DNA from: Bryobacterales bacterium
GTDB taxonomy: Bacteria > Acidobacteriota > Terriglobia > Bryobacterales > Bryobacteraceae
Length of the DNA stretch: 28,710 bases
Direction of reading: 5' to 3'
Assembly (NCBI GenBank): GCA_016789785.1
Contig: JAEUQE010000100.1
Location: 1 to 28,710, forward strand
Shown here: positions 7,775 through 17,800 of the stretch, piece by piece
Layout of the letters: the number at the start of each line of letters is the position of its first letter
Numbering within the stretch: position 1 is the stretch's first letter
Notes under the pieces: model-generated
What the model was told of the DNA's origin: nothing
What the model saw: the letters and a program-made list of their open reading frames with translations, nothing else
The model's database searches: none
Translations under genes and position numbers: made by a program

Positions 7775-9910
7775 TTATGTCGTCATCGGATACATCGTTT
7801 TCATCTTGAATTTCCCGTTTACGTCCTCATAGTAGGCGAAAACGCCCTTCTGGAAGTCGGCTGCGGGAATCGCCTCGGTATCCGCCGTGGTCTCTGCGTT
7901 CAGTTGCGCCGGATCGATATCGTCGTAGTCCGGATTCGCCGACCGGCCCCCGCCCTTCAAGGGCAGGTCGGTCTTTACGGCGGACCCGGCCTTCACGCGG
8001 CTGCCCTCCACCGCCGAGCCTGGCGTGACGCCCGGCAGCGCATCGGGATAGGGTACGACGCCCTTGGGATCGCCGCCCTTGGCTCGGAAGTAGTCGCGGG
8101 CGTTCGCGTCCGCCACGACGTAATCGTCGGCGTTCTTGAATTTCGTCGCCTCGTCGGATGCCTGATGCAGATCCGGTGTTGGCGGGTTGTGCTCGTTGCG
8201 GACAGCCGCCGTCCCCGGCTTCATGCGCTCCGGATTGGTCTTGTGCAACGCACGCGAATCGATCGCCTGCTGATCGGGATCGAGATGCCGCTGCGGACCG
8301 TGGCCCTCATTGCGCAATTCCGCGATGCGCTTGTCGACTACCTCATCCTTGGCCTTCTTCGCCTTGTCGGCGGCGTCCTTCGCCTTGGTCGCTTCGTCGC
8401 ACACGGCCTTTCGCGCGGCATCCAATTCCTTGCGCGCATCGGCCAATTCATCCTTCAGCTTATCCGCCGCTGAGCGTTCCGCTTCCGCCTCATCGAACTT
8501 CTTCTTCGCGCCGTCGAGGGCGCTTTGCAGGGAAGGGAGTTTCTCTGCGGCCTGCTTTGCCTGTTCCTCGAGCGCTGCCAGTTCCTTGGCCAGCGCGTCC
8601 ACCATCTTCTGCAGATCGGCCAGCGTCTTGATGGCGTTGGTAAGGTCGCTGCTTTCCTTTTGCGGAACCTCGGGGATGGTCTCACCGCAGGCAGTGCTTG
8701 CGGGCGGTTTCGCTGGCTTCGCTTTGGAAGCCTTCAGCGCTTCCAGCGCCTTCTTGGCGGCAGCCACCGCTTCCTCAGCCTTGCGGCGCGCCTCCGAAGC
8801 CTGTGCCTTCTTGGATTCCAGAGCCGCTGCCTTCTGTGCTGCCTCCTCGGCCAGTTTCTTGTGTGCGGCTTCGGCGGCGGCTAACGCCTTCTGCGCATTG
8901 TCCAGCTTCGCGGCGTTCTTGGCTGCTTCGGCGGCGGCGATCACCGCCAGCGCCTCTTTCGCCAGGTCGTCCAATTCCTCGACAGCCTTACACGCTTCGT
9001 CGCAAGCGGTCTTCGCTTTGTCCGCCGCCTCTTGTGCCGCTTTCGACGCTTGCACCGCATCCCGAGCCGCTTCCGCGCGGTCATCGGAAGTCGCACCGAA
9101 ATCACTCGCGACCGTTCTCGCATCGGCCAGCGACTTTTCCGCGGCGTTCACCGCGTCTTCCAGATCCTTCAGTGGACCAGCGGCCGGATCGCCGATCGCG
9201 GTCTTGGCCTTGTTGGCCTGCGCTTCGAAATCCTGTGCCTCCTGCAGAAGCTCATCCGGGGTTTTGACGACATTGCCCGGCTTTTTCATCGCCGCCTTGA
9301 AGCTGGTTTTATCCGCTTCGGACTTGGCGTCTTTGATCGGCTTGTCGGCCGCGGTGAGCGCGTTGCCGGTGGCTGCCACCTGCGCGTTCAACGCGGTCAT
9401 CGCCGGATCGGGATTTGGGCGCGCACCCCCAGCCGCGATCTGACCTGCCTTCTGCGCGGCTTCGTTGGCCTTCTTGGCGGCGTCGGCGGCTGCGACCATC
9501 GAGTCCGCCGTGGTCACGGTCGACGTGCGAACCTTTGTCCCGCTCTTGCCTAGCTCGATGGATTTCTTGAAAACTTCGCCCGACGCTTTTCCCGCGTCTT
9601 TCTCCGCCTTGACATCGGCGACTTTCAACGACGCATCGGCTACCGCCGGGGCGATTCCCGCCTGTGCGTCTTTCGCATCCTTCAGTGCGGCCTTGGCGAT
9701 GGTGAGTTGCTGGTGTGCTTTGTCGAGCTCTGCTTCGAGCGGCGCGGCCAGCGGATCGCCGAACTTCCCCTTCGCTGTGTTGACTTCGCCCAGCTTGTCC
9801 GTGGCGGTCTTCGACAGCGCCGCGGAATCAGTGGCCTGCTTCTTCAGATCCGCCAGCTTCTTGTCTTTGTCGAAGGCTTTGACCTTGTTCTGTAGATCGC
9901 CGAGACCCAT
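7775..9910 (-). CDS. Long Ala/Lys-rich coiled-coil protein with distinct C-terminal domain, candidate T6SS effector
   Basis: Predicted 711-aa protein. Residues ~1-535 are low-complexity and rich in Ala, Lys, Glu and Asp, with heptad-like helices (for example AKKALEALKASKAK), interrupted near residue 400 by a Pro/Cys linker (PPASTACGETIPEVPQ). Residues ~536-711 change character: GHGPQRH (H537, R541, H542), then DSRALHKTNPERM, DYVVADANARDYFRAKGGD, and a C-terminus with Trp-free, Tyr-rich sequence (FAYYEDVNGKFKMKTMYP). The GHxxxRH...DxRA pattern resembles starts of C-terminal toxin domains I recall from Rhs/CDI-type polymorphic toxins, but I cannot name a family. GGAGAAGCGC precedes the ATG, with the ribosome site overlapping the stop of the upstream gene. 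Downstream of FHA-DUF4123 and its small partner, this is the likely cargo. No PAAR or Rhs repeats are seen. Alternative: a structural filament protein. Confidence 0.8.
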   Translation of the reverse strand: MGLGDLQNKVKAFDKDKKLADLKKQATDSAALSKTATDKLGEVNTAKGKFGDPLAAPLEAELDKAHQQLTIAKAALKDAKDAQAGIAPAVADASLKVADVKAEKDAGKASGEVFKKSIELGKSGTKVRTSTVTTADSMVAAADAAKKANEAAQKAGQIAAGGARPNPDPAMTALNAQVAATGNALTAADKPIKDAKSEADKTSFKAAMKKPGNVVKTPDELLQEAQDFEAQANKAKTAIGDPAAGPLKDLEDAVNAAEKSLADARTVASDFGATSDDRAEAARDAVQASKAAQEAADKAKTACDEACKAVEELDDLAKEALAVIAAAEAAKNAAKLDNAQKALAAAEAAHKKLAEEAAQKAAALESKKAQASEARRKAEEAVAAAKKALEALKASKAKPAKPPASTACGETIPEVPQKESSDLTNAIKTLADLQKMVDALAKELAALEEQAKQAAEKLPSLQSALDGAKKKFDEAEAERSAADKLKDELADARKELDAARKAVCDEATKAKDAADKAKKAKDEVVDKRIAELRNEGHGPQRHLDPDQQAIDSRALHKTNPERMKPGTAAVRNEHNPPTPDLHQASDEATKFKNADDYVVADANARDYFRAKGGDPKGVVPYPDALPGVTPGSAVEGSRVKAGSAVKTDLPLKGGGRSANPDYDDIDPAQLNAETTADTEAIPAADFQKGVFAYYEDVNGKFKMKTMYPMTT

Positions 9911-9919
9911 GCGCTTCTC

Positions 9920-10354
9920 CTATCGCTTTTCCCACGCTTTGGGATTCGCGAGGGCCTTTGCCGCCTGCCAATCCGTGATGCTCATGCGTTCGCCCAGCAG
10001 ATCCATCCGCGCATCGGGTTCCGTGGTCTGATCAGTCAGACACTGCCGCGCCACGGCGTGTTCATCGAAGTTCGGGGCGATCGCGAACATCAGAGACACA
10101 AACGCGGTGATCGCCTGCTGCGTGCGCAGCTCGTGCGTTCGCGCGCGCGCAACGCCAACCTCCACACGCGCCTTCAACACATCATCCGGCAGCGGCGCGA
10201 CATCGTCAGCCTGCGTGCTGCGAAGATGTTCGCAGATCTCGTCGATAAACTTCGGCTCGGCGGCCTTCTCCATGGCCTCCATGTGTTCCTTGCGAAGCTT
10301 GAAGCGCGCACGTGATTGCGAGGCGCCACTCGATTGAGGCTGGGCGGGTGTCAT
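9920..10354 (-). CDS. Small helical T6SS-associated protein (DUF4123 partner)
   Basis: Predicted 144-aa soluble helical protein. The start at 10354 is fixed by an ATGA overlap with the stop of the FHA-DUF4123 gene, which implies translational coupling; the frame is open further upstream but inside that gene. The arrangement FKLRKEHMEAMEKAAEPKFI, EICEHLRS, ARVEVGVARARTHELRTQQA, FVSLMFAIAPNFD, then CLTDQ...RMDLL follows a pattern I recall from small proteins encoded beside vgrG and DUF4123 genes ('Q-x-x-x-F...hLR...gi.RA..yGi...LM...g..FD...iL.D'). That class is thought to help load effectors, but the role is not well defined. The downstream effector gene starts 9 nt after its stop. Family recognition is from memory. 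Confidence 0.82.
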   Translation of the reverse strand: MTPAQPQSSGASQSRARFKLRKEHMEAMEKAAEPKFIDEICEHLRSTQADDVAPLPDDVLKARVEVGVARARTHELRTQQAITAFVSLMFAIAPNFDEHAVARQCLTDQTTEPDARMDLLGERMSITDWQAAKALANPKAWEKR

Positions 10355-11274
10355 GAGCGAGTTCCTGTTGGTGTGGCGGCTGCGTTGTTGGCCAGAGGCT
10401 CGGTGAGTGAGTACTTCTGCGTTGCCACACCGTTGGGGCCCGGCGCGAACTGCAACAGAGACTCGGGAGTCTCGTCTTCGGTCCAGAACTGCACCACGGG
10501 TCCGAAGAACTGGCGTGCTTCCGCGGGCGAACATACCGGCAGAAAGAGCCGTAGAATGCGCGGATCATAATAACGGAAGAACACTTCCTTGCCCTCGGGA
10601 CTCTCGGCGATCAGCATTTCCCGCAAGTGATCGCGCACAATGCTGAACGGCTCATGCGACAGCACGAAACACATCCATGATTTGCCCCAACCCTCTTCCA
10701 GGAGGTCCTCAATTAGTTTGCCTTCCTTCTCCACCACAACCAGATGCGGAGAGAACGGAATCATGGTGCCGAGGTTTGGCCCGTTGAACAGCGTCTGCGC
10801 GGCGGCGGCCTGCTCGCCAAGCATCTGCAGAATCCGCCCATCCTGCGCGCAATCGATCAGCAGGAACACCGGCTCGCGCGTTTGGCGGAGTCCTGCAAGT
10901 AATCGTTCGATGATCGGCGAGTGGCCTTGCTGTTCCGTAGGCGCGGTTGCCTCTTCCTCTGTCTTCTGTTTCTCGTCCGTCTCTACGGTGATTTGCAGCG
11001 TGGTGTTGCCGGCTGTGACGCGGTCCCCATCGTTGAGCTGAGCCGTGGTTACCAGAGTGCCGTTGCGGCGTGTGCCTCCTCGCGTGTTGAGATCGCGAAC
11101 GTAGGCGTGGGACTGGTCGCAATAAAGGACCATGTGCACCGCCGACATGAGGTTGTCCTCGAAGGCGTAATCACACCATTGGGCATCGGAGCCGATTCGG
11201 GCGGATTCCGCCGGGCCGAGAACGATCTCGTCCACGCTTCCAGTACCCTGTAGAACTTTGAAGACGGCGCGCAT
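10351..11274 (-). CDS. FHA-DUF4123 fusion, candidate T6SS effector adaptor
   Basis: Predicted 307-aa cytosolic protein. Residues ~20-97 form an FHA domain with the expected RIGSD, SAVHMVLYC and DLNTRGGTRRNG signatures; FHA domains bind phospho-threonine peptides. A charged, Glu/Thr-rich linker (~98-118) follows. Residues ~136-263 match DUF4123, the T6SS adaptor domain (TAP/TEC) that tethers effectors to VgrG spikes: FLLIDCAQDGRILQML, LFNG, PHLVVVEKEG, HLREMLI, FFRYYDPRILRLFLP and ARQFFGP are the family's ordered landmarks. It is the first gene of the minus-strand set and overlaps the next by 4 nt. The ATG is preceded only by a weak AAGAG. Linking phospho-peptide recognition to effector loading is inference. 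T6SS structural genes are not in the window. Confidence 0.9.
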   Translation of the reverse strand: MRAVFKVLQGTGSVDEIVLGPAESARIGSDAQWCDYAFEDNLMSAVHMVLYCDQSHAYVRDLNTRGGTRRNGTLVTTAQLNDGDRVTAGNTTLQITVETDEKQKTEEEATAPTEQQGHSPIIERLLAGLRQTREPVFLLIDCAQDGRILQMLGEQAAAAQTLFNGPNLGTMIPFSPHLVVVEKEGKLIEDLLEEGWGKSWMCFVLSHEPFSIVRDHLREMLIAESPEGKEVFFRYYDPRILRLFLPVCSPAEARQFFGPVVQFWTEDETPESLLQFAPGPNGVATQKYSLTEPLANNAAATPTGTRS

Positions 11275-11328
11275 GAAGGTGCTCTTGTGACTCTACTACT
11301 ATAGTGCGTATTCGGCCCCGGGAATCCA

Positions 11329-12282
11329 TCACTCCGCGGGGTCATCAGTCGCCGCGGCTTGCCGCCGAAACGCGTACCGGAACGAGTTCGCGGCGATGTG
11401 CTCGAGTTCCTCGCGGTTCAGGCCGAGGTCCATGGCAGCCCTGTACTCATCTTCCAGCGTGCAGTGAAACATGGCCGGATCATCGGTATGGAGTGTCACT
11501 GGAACGCCCGCGTCCACGATGCGCCGCAACGGATGCGAACCGAATCTGGCTGTGGCGCCGGTGCGATGGTTGCTCGTCAGGCACACCTCCAAAGGCACAT
11601 CGTTCGAAGCCAGATGACGCAGCAGCGCCTCATCCTCCACGCATGCGATTCCGTGGCCAACACGCTCGGCGCCCACTTCCAGGGCATCCCAAATCGATCG
11701 TGCCCCCGTCACTTCTCCCGCATGGCACACACATCGCAGCCGATGCTTGCGCGCGTAGTCGAAGAGCGGCGCGAACTGCAACGCCGGGCCGCGCGCTTCG
11801 TCACCGCCCAGGCCAAACGCGATCACTCCGTCATCCACGCGCTCGGCCGCCAACTCCACCACACGCTCCGCGATCGCGTAATCCCATTGCCGCACCGCAT
11901 CCCAAATCCACCAGCACTCCACCGGACCGCCGCGCGTGGCTTCGCGCAACGCCTGATGCACTTCAGCAAGGTCATGCTTGCGCCACAACACCACGCCGGC
12001 CGACAGCGTGATCTCCACGTAGCGCACGTTCTGCCGGTGAAGGCTCGCCAGGAGACGCGCCGCCGCAAGCCCGTAATCACGCGGTTGGCGAAGATGTCCG
12101 GCGATCCAGCCGAAGCTCTTCAGAAACGCATCGAAATCGGCGAAGTTGTACGCGCGCTCCATGGCCGATTCCTCCACCATCGGATCCAGCTCTCGCAAGG
12201 TCGCGGGCTCAATCGACCCTTCCAGATGCACGTGCAACTCGGCTTTCGGAATCTTCTGAATGAAATCGGGCATTGTTGCCAT
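11329..12282 (-). CDS. add: Adenosine deaminase family protein (adenosine or aminodeoxyfutalosine deaminase)
   Basis: Predicted 317-aa cytosolic Zn-dependent aminohydrolase. The catalytic set is complete: HVHLEGS with metal ligands H17 and H19, CHAGE with H187 and E190, RVGHG with H210, SNHRTG at 238-242, and HTDDPAMF with D267/D268. Adenosine deaminases turn adenosine into inosine; close relatives deaminate aminodeoxyfutalosine in the futalosine menaquinone pathway. The opening [14 protein letters not shown], the HTDDPAMF form and the short length leave both possible. The ATG at 12282 is preferred because GAGG lies 5 nt upstream; a second in-frame ATG lies at 12273. glgB starts divergently 9 bp away. 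No purine or menaquinone genes are adjacent to settle specificity. Confidence 0.9.
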   Translation of the reverse strand: MATMPDFIQKIPKAELHVHLEGSIEPATLRELDPMVEESAMERAYNFADFDAFLKSFGWIAGHLRQPRDYGLAAARLLASLHRQNVRYVEITLSAGVVLWRKHDLAEVHQALREATRGGPVECWWIWDAVRQWDYAIAERVVELAAERVDDGVIAFGLGGDEARGPALQFAPLFDYARKHRLRCVCHAGEVTGARSIWDALEVGAERVGHGIACVEDEALLRHLASNDVPLEVCLTSNHRTGATARFGSHPLRRIVDAGVPVTLHTDDPAMFHCTLEDEYRAAMDLGLNREELEHIAANSFRYAFRRQAAATDDPAE

Positions 12283-12291
12283 AATAGCCTC

Positions 12292-14505
12292 GTGACGTCA
12301 CACGACATTGAAGCCATCGTCCATGGGCATCATCGCGACCCGTTTCGCGTGCTCGGGCCCCATGAGATCGCGGCGGAAACCCCAACCTGGCAGATCCGAG
12401 CCTTTCTCCCGGAAGCGAAAGAGGCATGGGTCTTGCTTGGCGATGGAGCCGCGGCGGAGCAAGCGCTCGCGATGGAGAAGAAGCACAATTCGGGGTTCTT
12501 TGCCGTCACCTGCTCCGGCGCCATCGCTCCCTACCGCCTGCGGATCGCGCCGCATCATGGCAGTGAGTACGAGACCGACGACGCCTATCGCTTCCCGCCG
12601 TTGCTCACCGACTACGAGATCCATCTGCATGGCGAGGGCACGCACTACGAAGCATGGCGGATGATGGGCGCTCATCCCCTCACTTATGAAGGCATTCGCG
12701 GAGTGCGATTCACGGTGTGGGCTCCGAGCGCGGCGACAGTCTCCGTTGCCGGCGACTTCAATGGATGGAACACTCGCCGCCATCCCATGCGGATGCGGAA
12801 TGGAGGCATCTGGGAGATCTTTCTTCCGCATGTGGAATGCGGCGCGGCTTACAAATTCGCAGTTACTTGGCGAAACGGCTATCAGCAACTGAAGGCCGAC
12901 CCCTATGCCTTCCGCACGGAAGTGCCGCCCAAGCAGGCATCCATCGTTTCCGGCGTGCCGCGGCACGACTGGCAGGACAACGCCTGGATGGAGGATCGGG
13001 GGAAGAAGGACTGGTTGAAGGAACCAGTCTCTATCTACGAAGTGCATTTGGAAAGTTGGATGCGCCGTGAGTTAGGGCGTCCACTCACCTATCGTGAACT
13101 CGCCGATGTATTGATTCCATACGCGAAGGGCCTCGGCTTTACTCATTTGGAGTTGCTGCCCGTGCTCGAGCACCCTTACTCCGGCTCGTGGGGATATCAG
13201 GTGACCGGCTTCTTCGCGCCGACCTCCCGCTTCGGAACCCCGGAAGACTTCATGTACTTCGTCGACCGGTGTCACCAGGCCGGCCTTGGAGTGATTCTCG
13301 ATTGGGTGCCCGGCCACTTCCCTCGCGATGCCCACGGTCTGGCCCGCTTCGACGGCACCGCGCTCTATGAGCACGAGGACCCCCGGCAGGGCGAGCATCG
13401 CGACTGGGGGACGCTGATCTTCAACTACGGCCGGCATGAAGTGTGCACCTTCCTTCTCTCCAGTGCGCTCTACTGGCTGAAGCATCTCCATCTCGATGGA
13501 CTGCGGGTGGACGCGGTGGCCTCCATGCTGTATCTCGACTACTCCCGGGAGGCTGGCGATTGGATCCCGAACCGCTACGGAGGCCGCGAGAATCTGGAAG
13601 CCATCGGGTTTCTACAGCGCTTCAATGAATTGGTGCACAAGGAGCCAGGCGCGATCTCCATCGCCGAGGAGTCCACGTCGTTTCCCGGTGTCTGCCGGCC
13701 GGTGTATCTCGGCGGTCTCGGTTTCACCATGAAGTGGAACATGGGCTGGATGCATGACATGCTGAAGTACTTCGGCTTCGACCCCATTCATCGCAAGTTC
13801 AACCACAACAACATTACATTTAGTATTCTCTATGCATTCACCGAGAATTTCCTGCTGCCGATTTCGCATGACGAAGTCGTGCACATGAAAGGTTCGCTGA
13901 TCGGGAAGATGCCGGGCGACGAGTGGCGCCGGTTCGCCAACGCCCGTGCTTTCTATGCCTATATGTGGGGCCATCCCGGCAAGAAACTGCTTTTCATGGG
14001 ACAGGAGATCGGGCAGTACGAAGAGTGGGATGAGAAGGCTCAGGTTCGATGGGAGTTACTCGGTTTCCATTACCATCGCGGACTTCAATCCACGGTGCGG
14101 GAACTGAATCGCATCTACGCCTCGGAACCCGCCCTGTACGAAATTGATTTTCAGCATGAAGGGTTCGAGTGGATCGATATCAGCGACGTCGATCAGTCCG
14201 TCATCTCCTTCGTCCGCTTCGCCAGGGACCGTGGTGATTTCCTGGTGTTCGTATGTAACTTCACGCCTTTGGTACGCCACGGCTACCGGATCGGCGTTCC
14301 GCGCCAAGGCACTTACACCGAACTCTTCAACAGTGACGCATCGGAACTTGGCGGAAGCGGCGTTGGCAACGGTGGATTGGTGAAAGCAAGCAACCTGGAA
14401 TGGCACGGACGCCCATGTTCCATCGAGATCACCCTTCCACCACTCGCGGTCACGATCTTCAAACCGGAGAGTAATGTCGTCGAATCGAAGTTATTGACAG
14501 AGTAA
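12292..14505 (+). CDS. glgB: 1,4-alpha-glucan branching enzyme GlgB
   Basis: Predicted 737-aa GH13 enzyme forming alpha-1,6 branches in glycogen, close to the usual bacterial length. The N-terminal N1 domain ([13 protein letters not shown] at 14-26) is followed by a CBM48 domain ([20 protein letters not shown]) and the catalytic barrel. Active-site residues seen are nucleophile D407 ([10 protein letters not shown]), general acid E460 ([11 protein letters not shown]) and D527 (PISHDEVVH), nearly the spacing of E. coli GlgB (405/458/526). The C-terminal all-beta domain ends in [11 protein letters not shown]. The GTG at 12292 is chosen because it gives the standard N1 start; the frame is open upstream, but that stretch lies antisense to the deaminase gene. 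No clear ribosome site is seen. Other glg genes are absent nearby. Confidence 0.96.
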   Translation: MTSHDIEAIVHGHHRDPFRVLGPHEIAAETPTWQIRAFLPEAKEAWVLLGDGAAAEQALAMEKKHNSGFFAVTCSGAIAPYRLRIAPHHGSEYETDDAYRFPPLLTDYEIHLHGEGTHYEAWRMMGAHPLTYEGIRGVRFTVWAPSAATVSVAGDFNGWNTRRHPMRMRNGGIWEIFLPHVECGAAYKFAVTWRNGYQQLKADPYAFRTEVPPKQASIVSGVPRHDWQDNAWMEDRGKKDWLKEPVSIYEVHLESWMRRELGRPLTYRELADVLIPYAKGLGFTHLELLPVLEHPYSGSWGYQVTGFFAPTSRFGTPEDFMYFVDRCHQAGLGVILDWVPGHFPRDAHGLARFDGTALYEHEDPRQGEHRDWGTLIFNYGRHEVCTFLLSSALYWLKHLHLDGLRVDAVASMLYLDYSREAGDWIPNRYGGRENLEAIGFLQRFNELVHKEPGAISIAEESTSFPGVCRPVYLGGLGFTMKWNMGWMHDMLKYFGFDPIHRKFNHNNITFSILYAFTENFLLPISHDEVVHMKGSLIGKMPGDEWRRFANARAFYAYMWGHPGKKLLFMGQEIGQYEEWDEKAQVRWELLGFHYHRGLQSTVRELNRIYASEPALYEIDFQHEGFEWIDISDVDQSVISFVRFARDRGDFLVFVCNFTPLVRHGYRIGVPRQGTYTELFNSDASELGGSGVGNGGLVKASNLEWHGRPCSIEITLPPLAVTIFKPESNVVESKLLTE

Positions 14506-14846
14506 ACCCCGAGGTACTTGTCGGCGGGAGCGGGCTCGCTTGGGGGAGTAAACCGATTGCTTCGCGCAACGCCGATTCGGCCGCGCTGCGCCAGGAATTA
14601 GAATCCGAAGTTGTCCGGATGCTCCATGCCGTGGATGCCCGCGCCCGGCCTGACTCATTTCGAGACCGGAATAACAGGAAACTGGATCTCCTGTCGCCAG
14701 TTCCGGCCAAGAGGCGCAGGTGCCTGCGGAAGCTTGCCATTTCCGGCGTGGATGTGGGAATCAACAGGTCATCGCATTGCTGCCGGAGGAATAGGACAAG
14801 CGGCAGGGGCTTCCCATCGCCAGCGATGCATGATAGCGTCTCTGGC
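14506..14846. other. Intergenic region between glgB and the TonB-dependent receptor gene
   Basis: This 341-base stretch has no gene I can support. One frame is open through it into the receptor gene (encoding RQELESEVVRMLHAVDARAR around 14590-14650), but it lacks recognisable family features. Only weak short inverted repeats are visible. A promoter for the receptor gene is expected here, but no convincing -35/-10 pair stands out. Confidence 0.5.
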
Positions 14847-17800
14847 ATGAGACTTGGAATCCAGGCAATCGCTGTCATCTTATTTGCCTGTGCGTCCATG
14901 GAGGCACAGGATTTTCGGGGTAGAATCCAGGGACGAGTGACCGACTCGGCCGACGCGCTGGTAGTAGGCGCGGAAATCACGTTGCTCAACGTCAACACTG
15001 GGGTGAGTGTGACCCGGCAAAGCAACGAATCGGGGTTGTATCTGTTCGACTATGTAATCCCGGGTACTTATTCCTTGACCGTGAGCCTTACTGGCTTCCG
15101 GCGCTTTGTTCAGGAAAACATTGAAGTCCAAACGCGCGCGGACATCACGATCAATGCCAGTCTGAGTCCGGGCGCGGTTCAGGAGTCAGTGACTGTGACT
15201 GCGGCCCCAGTGGCTGTGCAGTTCAACACCACCAACGTCGGCATCACCATTGACACGAAACTTGCGAACGAACTCCCCAGATTCGATCGCAACCCATTTA
15301 AACTCTCACTGCTGAGCCCGCAGGCGGTGAACACGCGGACGGAGATGAACGCGTTTCATTCGTGGGCGGCGAACAGCGTGGAATTGGGCGGCGGCACGAA
15401 TCTCAAAAACGATCTGCAGGTGGATGGCTCGCCGATTGGCGTCGGTCACAAGGCAAGCTACACTCCTCCGCCCGACGCAGTGCAAGAGGTCGTCATTCTG
15501 CAAAACAGCGTGGATGCCGAAAGCGGCCACAGCGCCGGTGGAGTCATCTCCATGACCATGAAGTCCGGAACCAACGACATTCACGGCAACGTGTTTTACC
15601 TGGGAAGAAACCCCGCACTGAACGCTGTGACCGATCGCACCAACCTGAGCAATATCGCGGCGCGGAACAACATGTATGGCGCCAACGCCGGACATCCCAT
15701 CATCAAGAACAAGCTGTTCAACTTCGTCGTGTATGAGGGCTGGAGGCTCCGCGATCCGTTGAACTACCTGCGTACATTGCCCACGGCGCTCGAACGGCAG
15801 GGCGATTTCTCTCGCTCGCTCAACATTGACGGGGGCCTGCGGGCGATTCATGATCCATGGACCACCCAAGTGACCGGCAGCACAGCGCGCCGCACCCCTT
15901 TCCCCGATAACCGCATTCCCGCGTCGCGATTCGATCCAGTGTCCGCAAGGTTGCTGCCGCAATTCTGGGAGCCGAACAACGCGGGAGAGAACATCACCGG
16001 GATTAACAACTTCCGCACAGCCCTGACGCGCCGCACGGACTATTGGAACTTTTCAGACCGGGCCGACTACGTGATGAACGACAAGTGGCGGTTCAGCGGC
16101 CGCTTCTCGCAGATCCGCACGATGGTCGATTCTTCGGACCCTTCGCCCAATCAATCGAAGATGTATGTGACGATGGGCGCGAGCGCACGGCACGCCCGGC
16201 AGATCAGTGGGGATGCCGTCTGGACCGCGTCGCCATCCACCGTGGTGAACATTCGCGGTGGCTATCATTCCCTGGTCGATAGCTACGATTCGCCTCGTGA
16301 CAAGCTGGGTCCCGAGGGATGGGGCATCTTCTGGCCCGGCAATGAATGGTACAAGGCTTACGATCAGCCCGATGCGCCGAAGTATGTTCCTCGATTCACC
16401 GTTGGAGGCTCACAATACGGCATCGCCGGCGTTTATTGGCTTCAGGAGCCGAACGGCAACTCCATCAACGTCAAGGTCTCGCAACAGCGAGGGACGCACT
16501 ACTGGAAAGCGGGATTCGATCACCGCCGCAGTGGTGGAATCAGCCTGGTGACCGGCACCACGAACTTCGCATTCCAACCCGCAATGACCGCCGACACCTT
16601 CCTTGCTCCGAACACAAGGCTGGTGGGCCATGAATGGGCGACGTTCCTGCTGGGCGCGCTGGATACGGGGTCGCAGGCGATCTCGAAGCCGATGAAGAAG
16701 CCGCGAACCGAGAGCTACGCGATGTTTCTGCAGGACGATTGGAAGATCCATCCGAACTTCACGTTGAATCTCGGCGTGCGTTACGAGTATGAGACGCCCT
16801 GGTGGGATCCCGAGTATCGCATGTCGCGGTTTCTCGATTTGAATGCGCCGAATGAGGCGATCCGCCGCGCACCTCCGCAGATGCCCGCACAACTGCGCCA
16901 GTTCTATACCGGGCCACAGACCTACAACGGCGCGTGGGTGTTCACCGATGAGAACAACAAGTCGAGTTGGAAAGCACCGCTCAATAACTGGATGCCCCGG
17001 CTCGGCATGGCGTGGCGATTGAATGACCGCACCGCGGTGCGCTTCGGCTACGCGCGATTCACCGCGCCCACGGAGTTCAATTTCATTGATGCTCCTTTTG
17101 CGGGCTTTGAGAACATCAACTTCCTGGAGCCGCCCTACCTCGGCTTCGACGCGAGCCAAAGCCCACTGCCACTCCTGCTGGGCGTGCCGCAGGCGCGTTT
17201 GAACGATCCGTTTCCGCTCAGTAGCAATCCCTTGATTGCTCCACGAGGCAAAGGATGGGGATCGTCGTTCGGTGTCGGTGAAGGGAACCTGCTGTGGTTC
17301 TATCAGCAGGCACAGCGAAGCGTGAATGACCGCCTGAGCCTTTCGATTCAGCGCCAGCTTCCCGGCCAGTTCATTGCCGATCTCACCCTGTTTGCGAACT
17401 ACGGGCATGGCCTCGGCAACACCCGCAACTTGAACATGGTGGATCCGCGCATCGGGTTCGCCAACGGGGTGGCGATCAATCAGGTAGTGGCGAATCCGTT
17501 TTTCAACTACCTCACGGCGCGCGATTTTCCTGGGCCGCTGCGAAATCAGGCGCAGGTGCAGTTGAACACGCTGTTCCGGCCGTATCCGCACTACGGCAAT
17601 CTGTTCGAGATCAACACGCCCGGCCGGCGCGCGCGCTATCAGTCGGGCCAGATCCAGATCCAGCGGCCGTTCCGCAACGGCTACAACATGCTCTTCGGCT
17701 ATGCCTACATCCGCGACCGCGCGGATACGTATTTCGACGAAGTGGCGAACTACGTAGATGATCTCGGCTTCCAGGAAGCGACGTCGCCAAGGCACCGTAT

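Noticed and set aside
8160..8310. HNH-like nuclease motif (RNEHN) in the C-terminal domain of the 711-aa protein
   Set aside because: Spacing and surrounding residues do not fit an HNH/ββα-metal fold; the function is left unassigned.
8310..9443. 377-codon Ser/Ala-rich frame antisense to the coiled-coil protein
   Set aside because: Low-complexity mirror of Ala/Lys/Glu codons; the minus-strand frame has ribosome sites and operon context.
11359..12291. Upstream extension of glgB antisense to the deaminase gene
   Set aside because: GlgB N1 domain begins at the GTG 12292; the extension is a high-GC shadow of a well-supported gene on the other strand.
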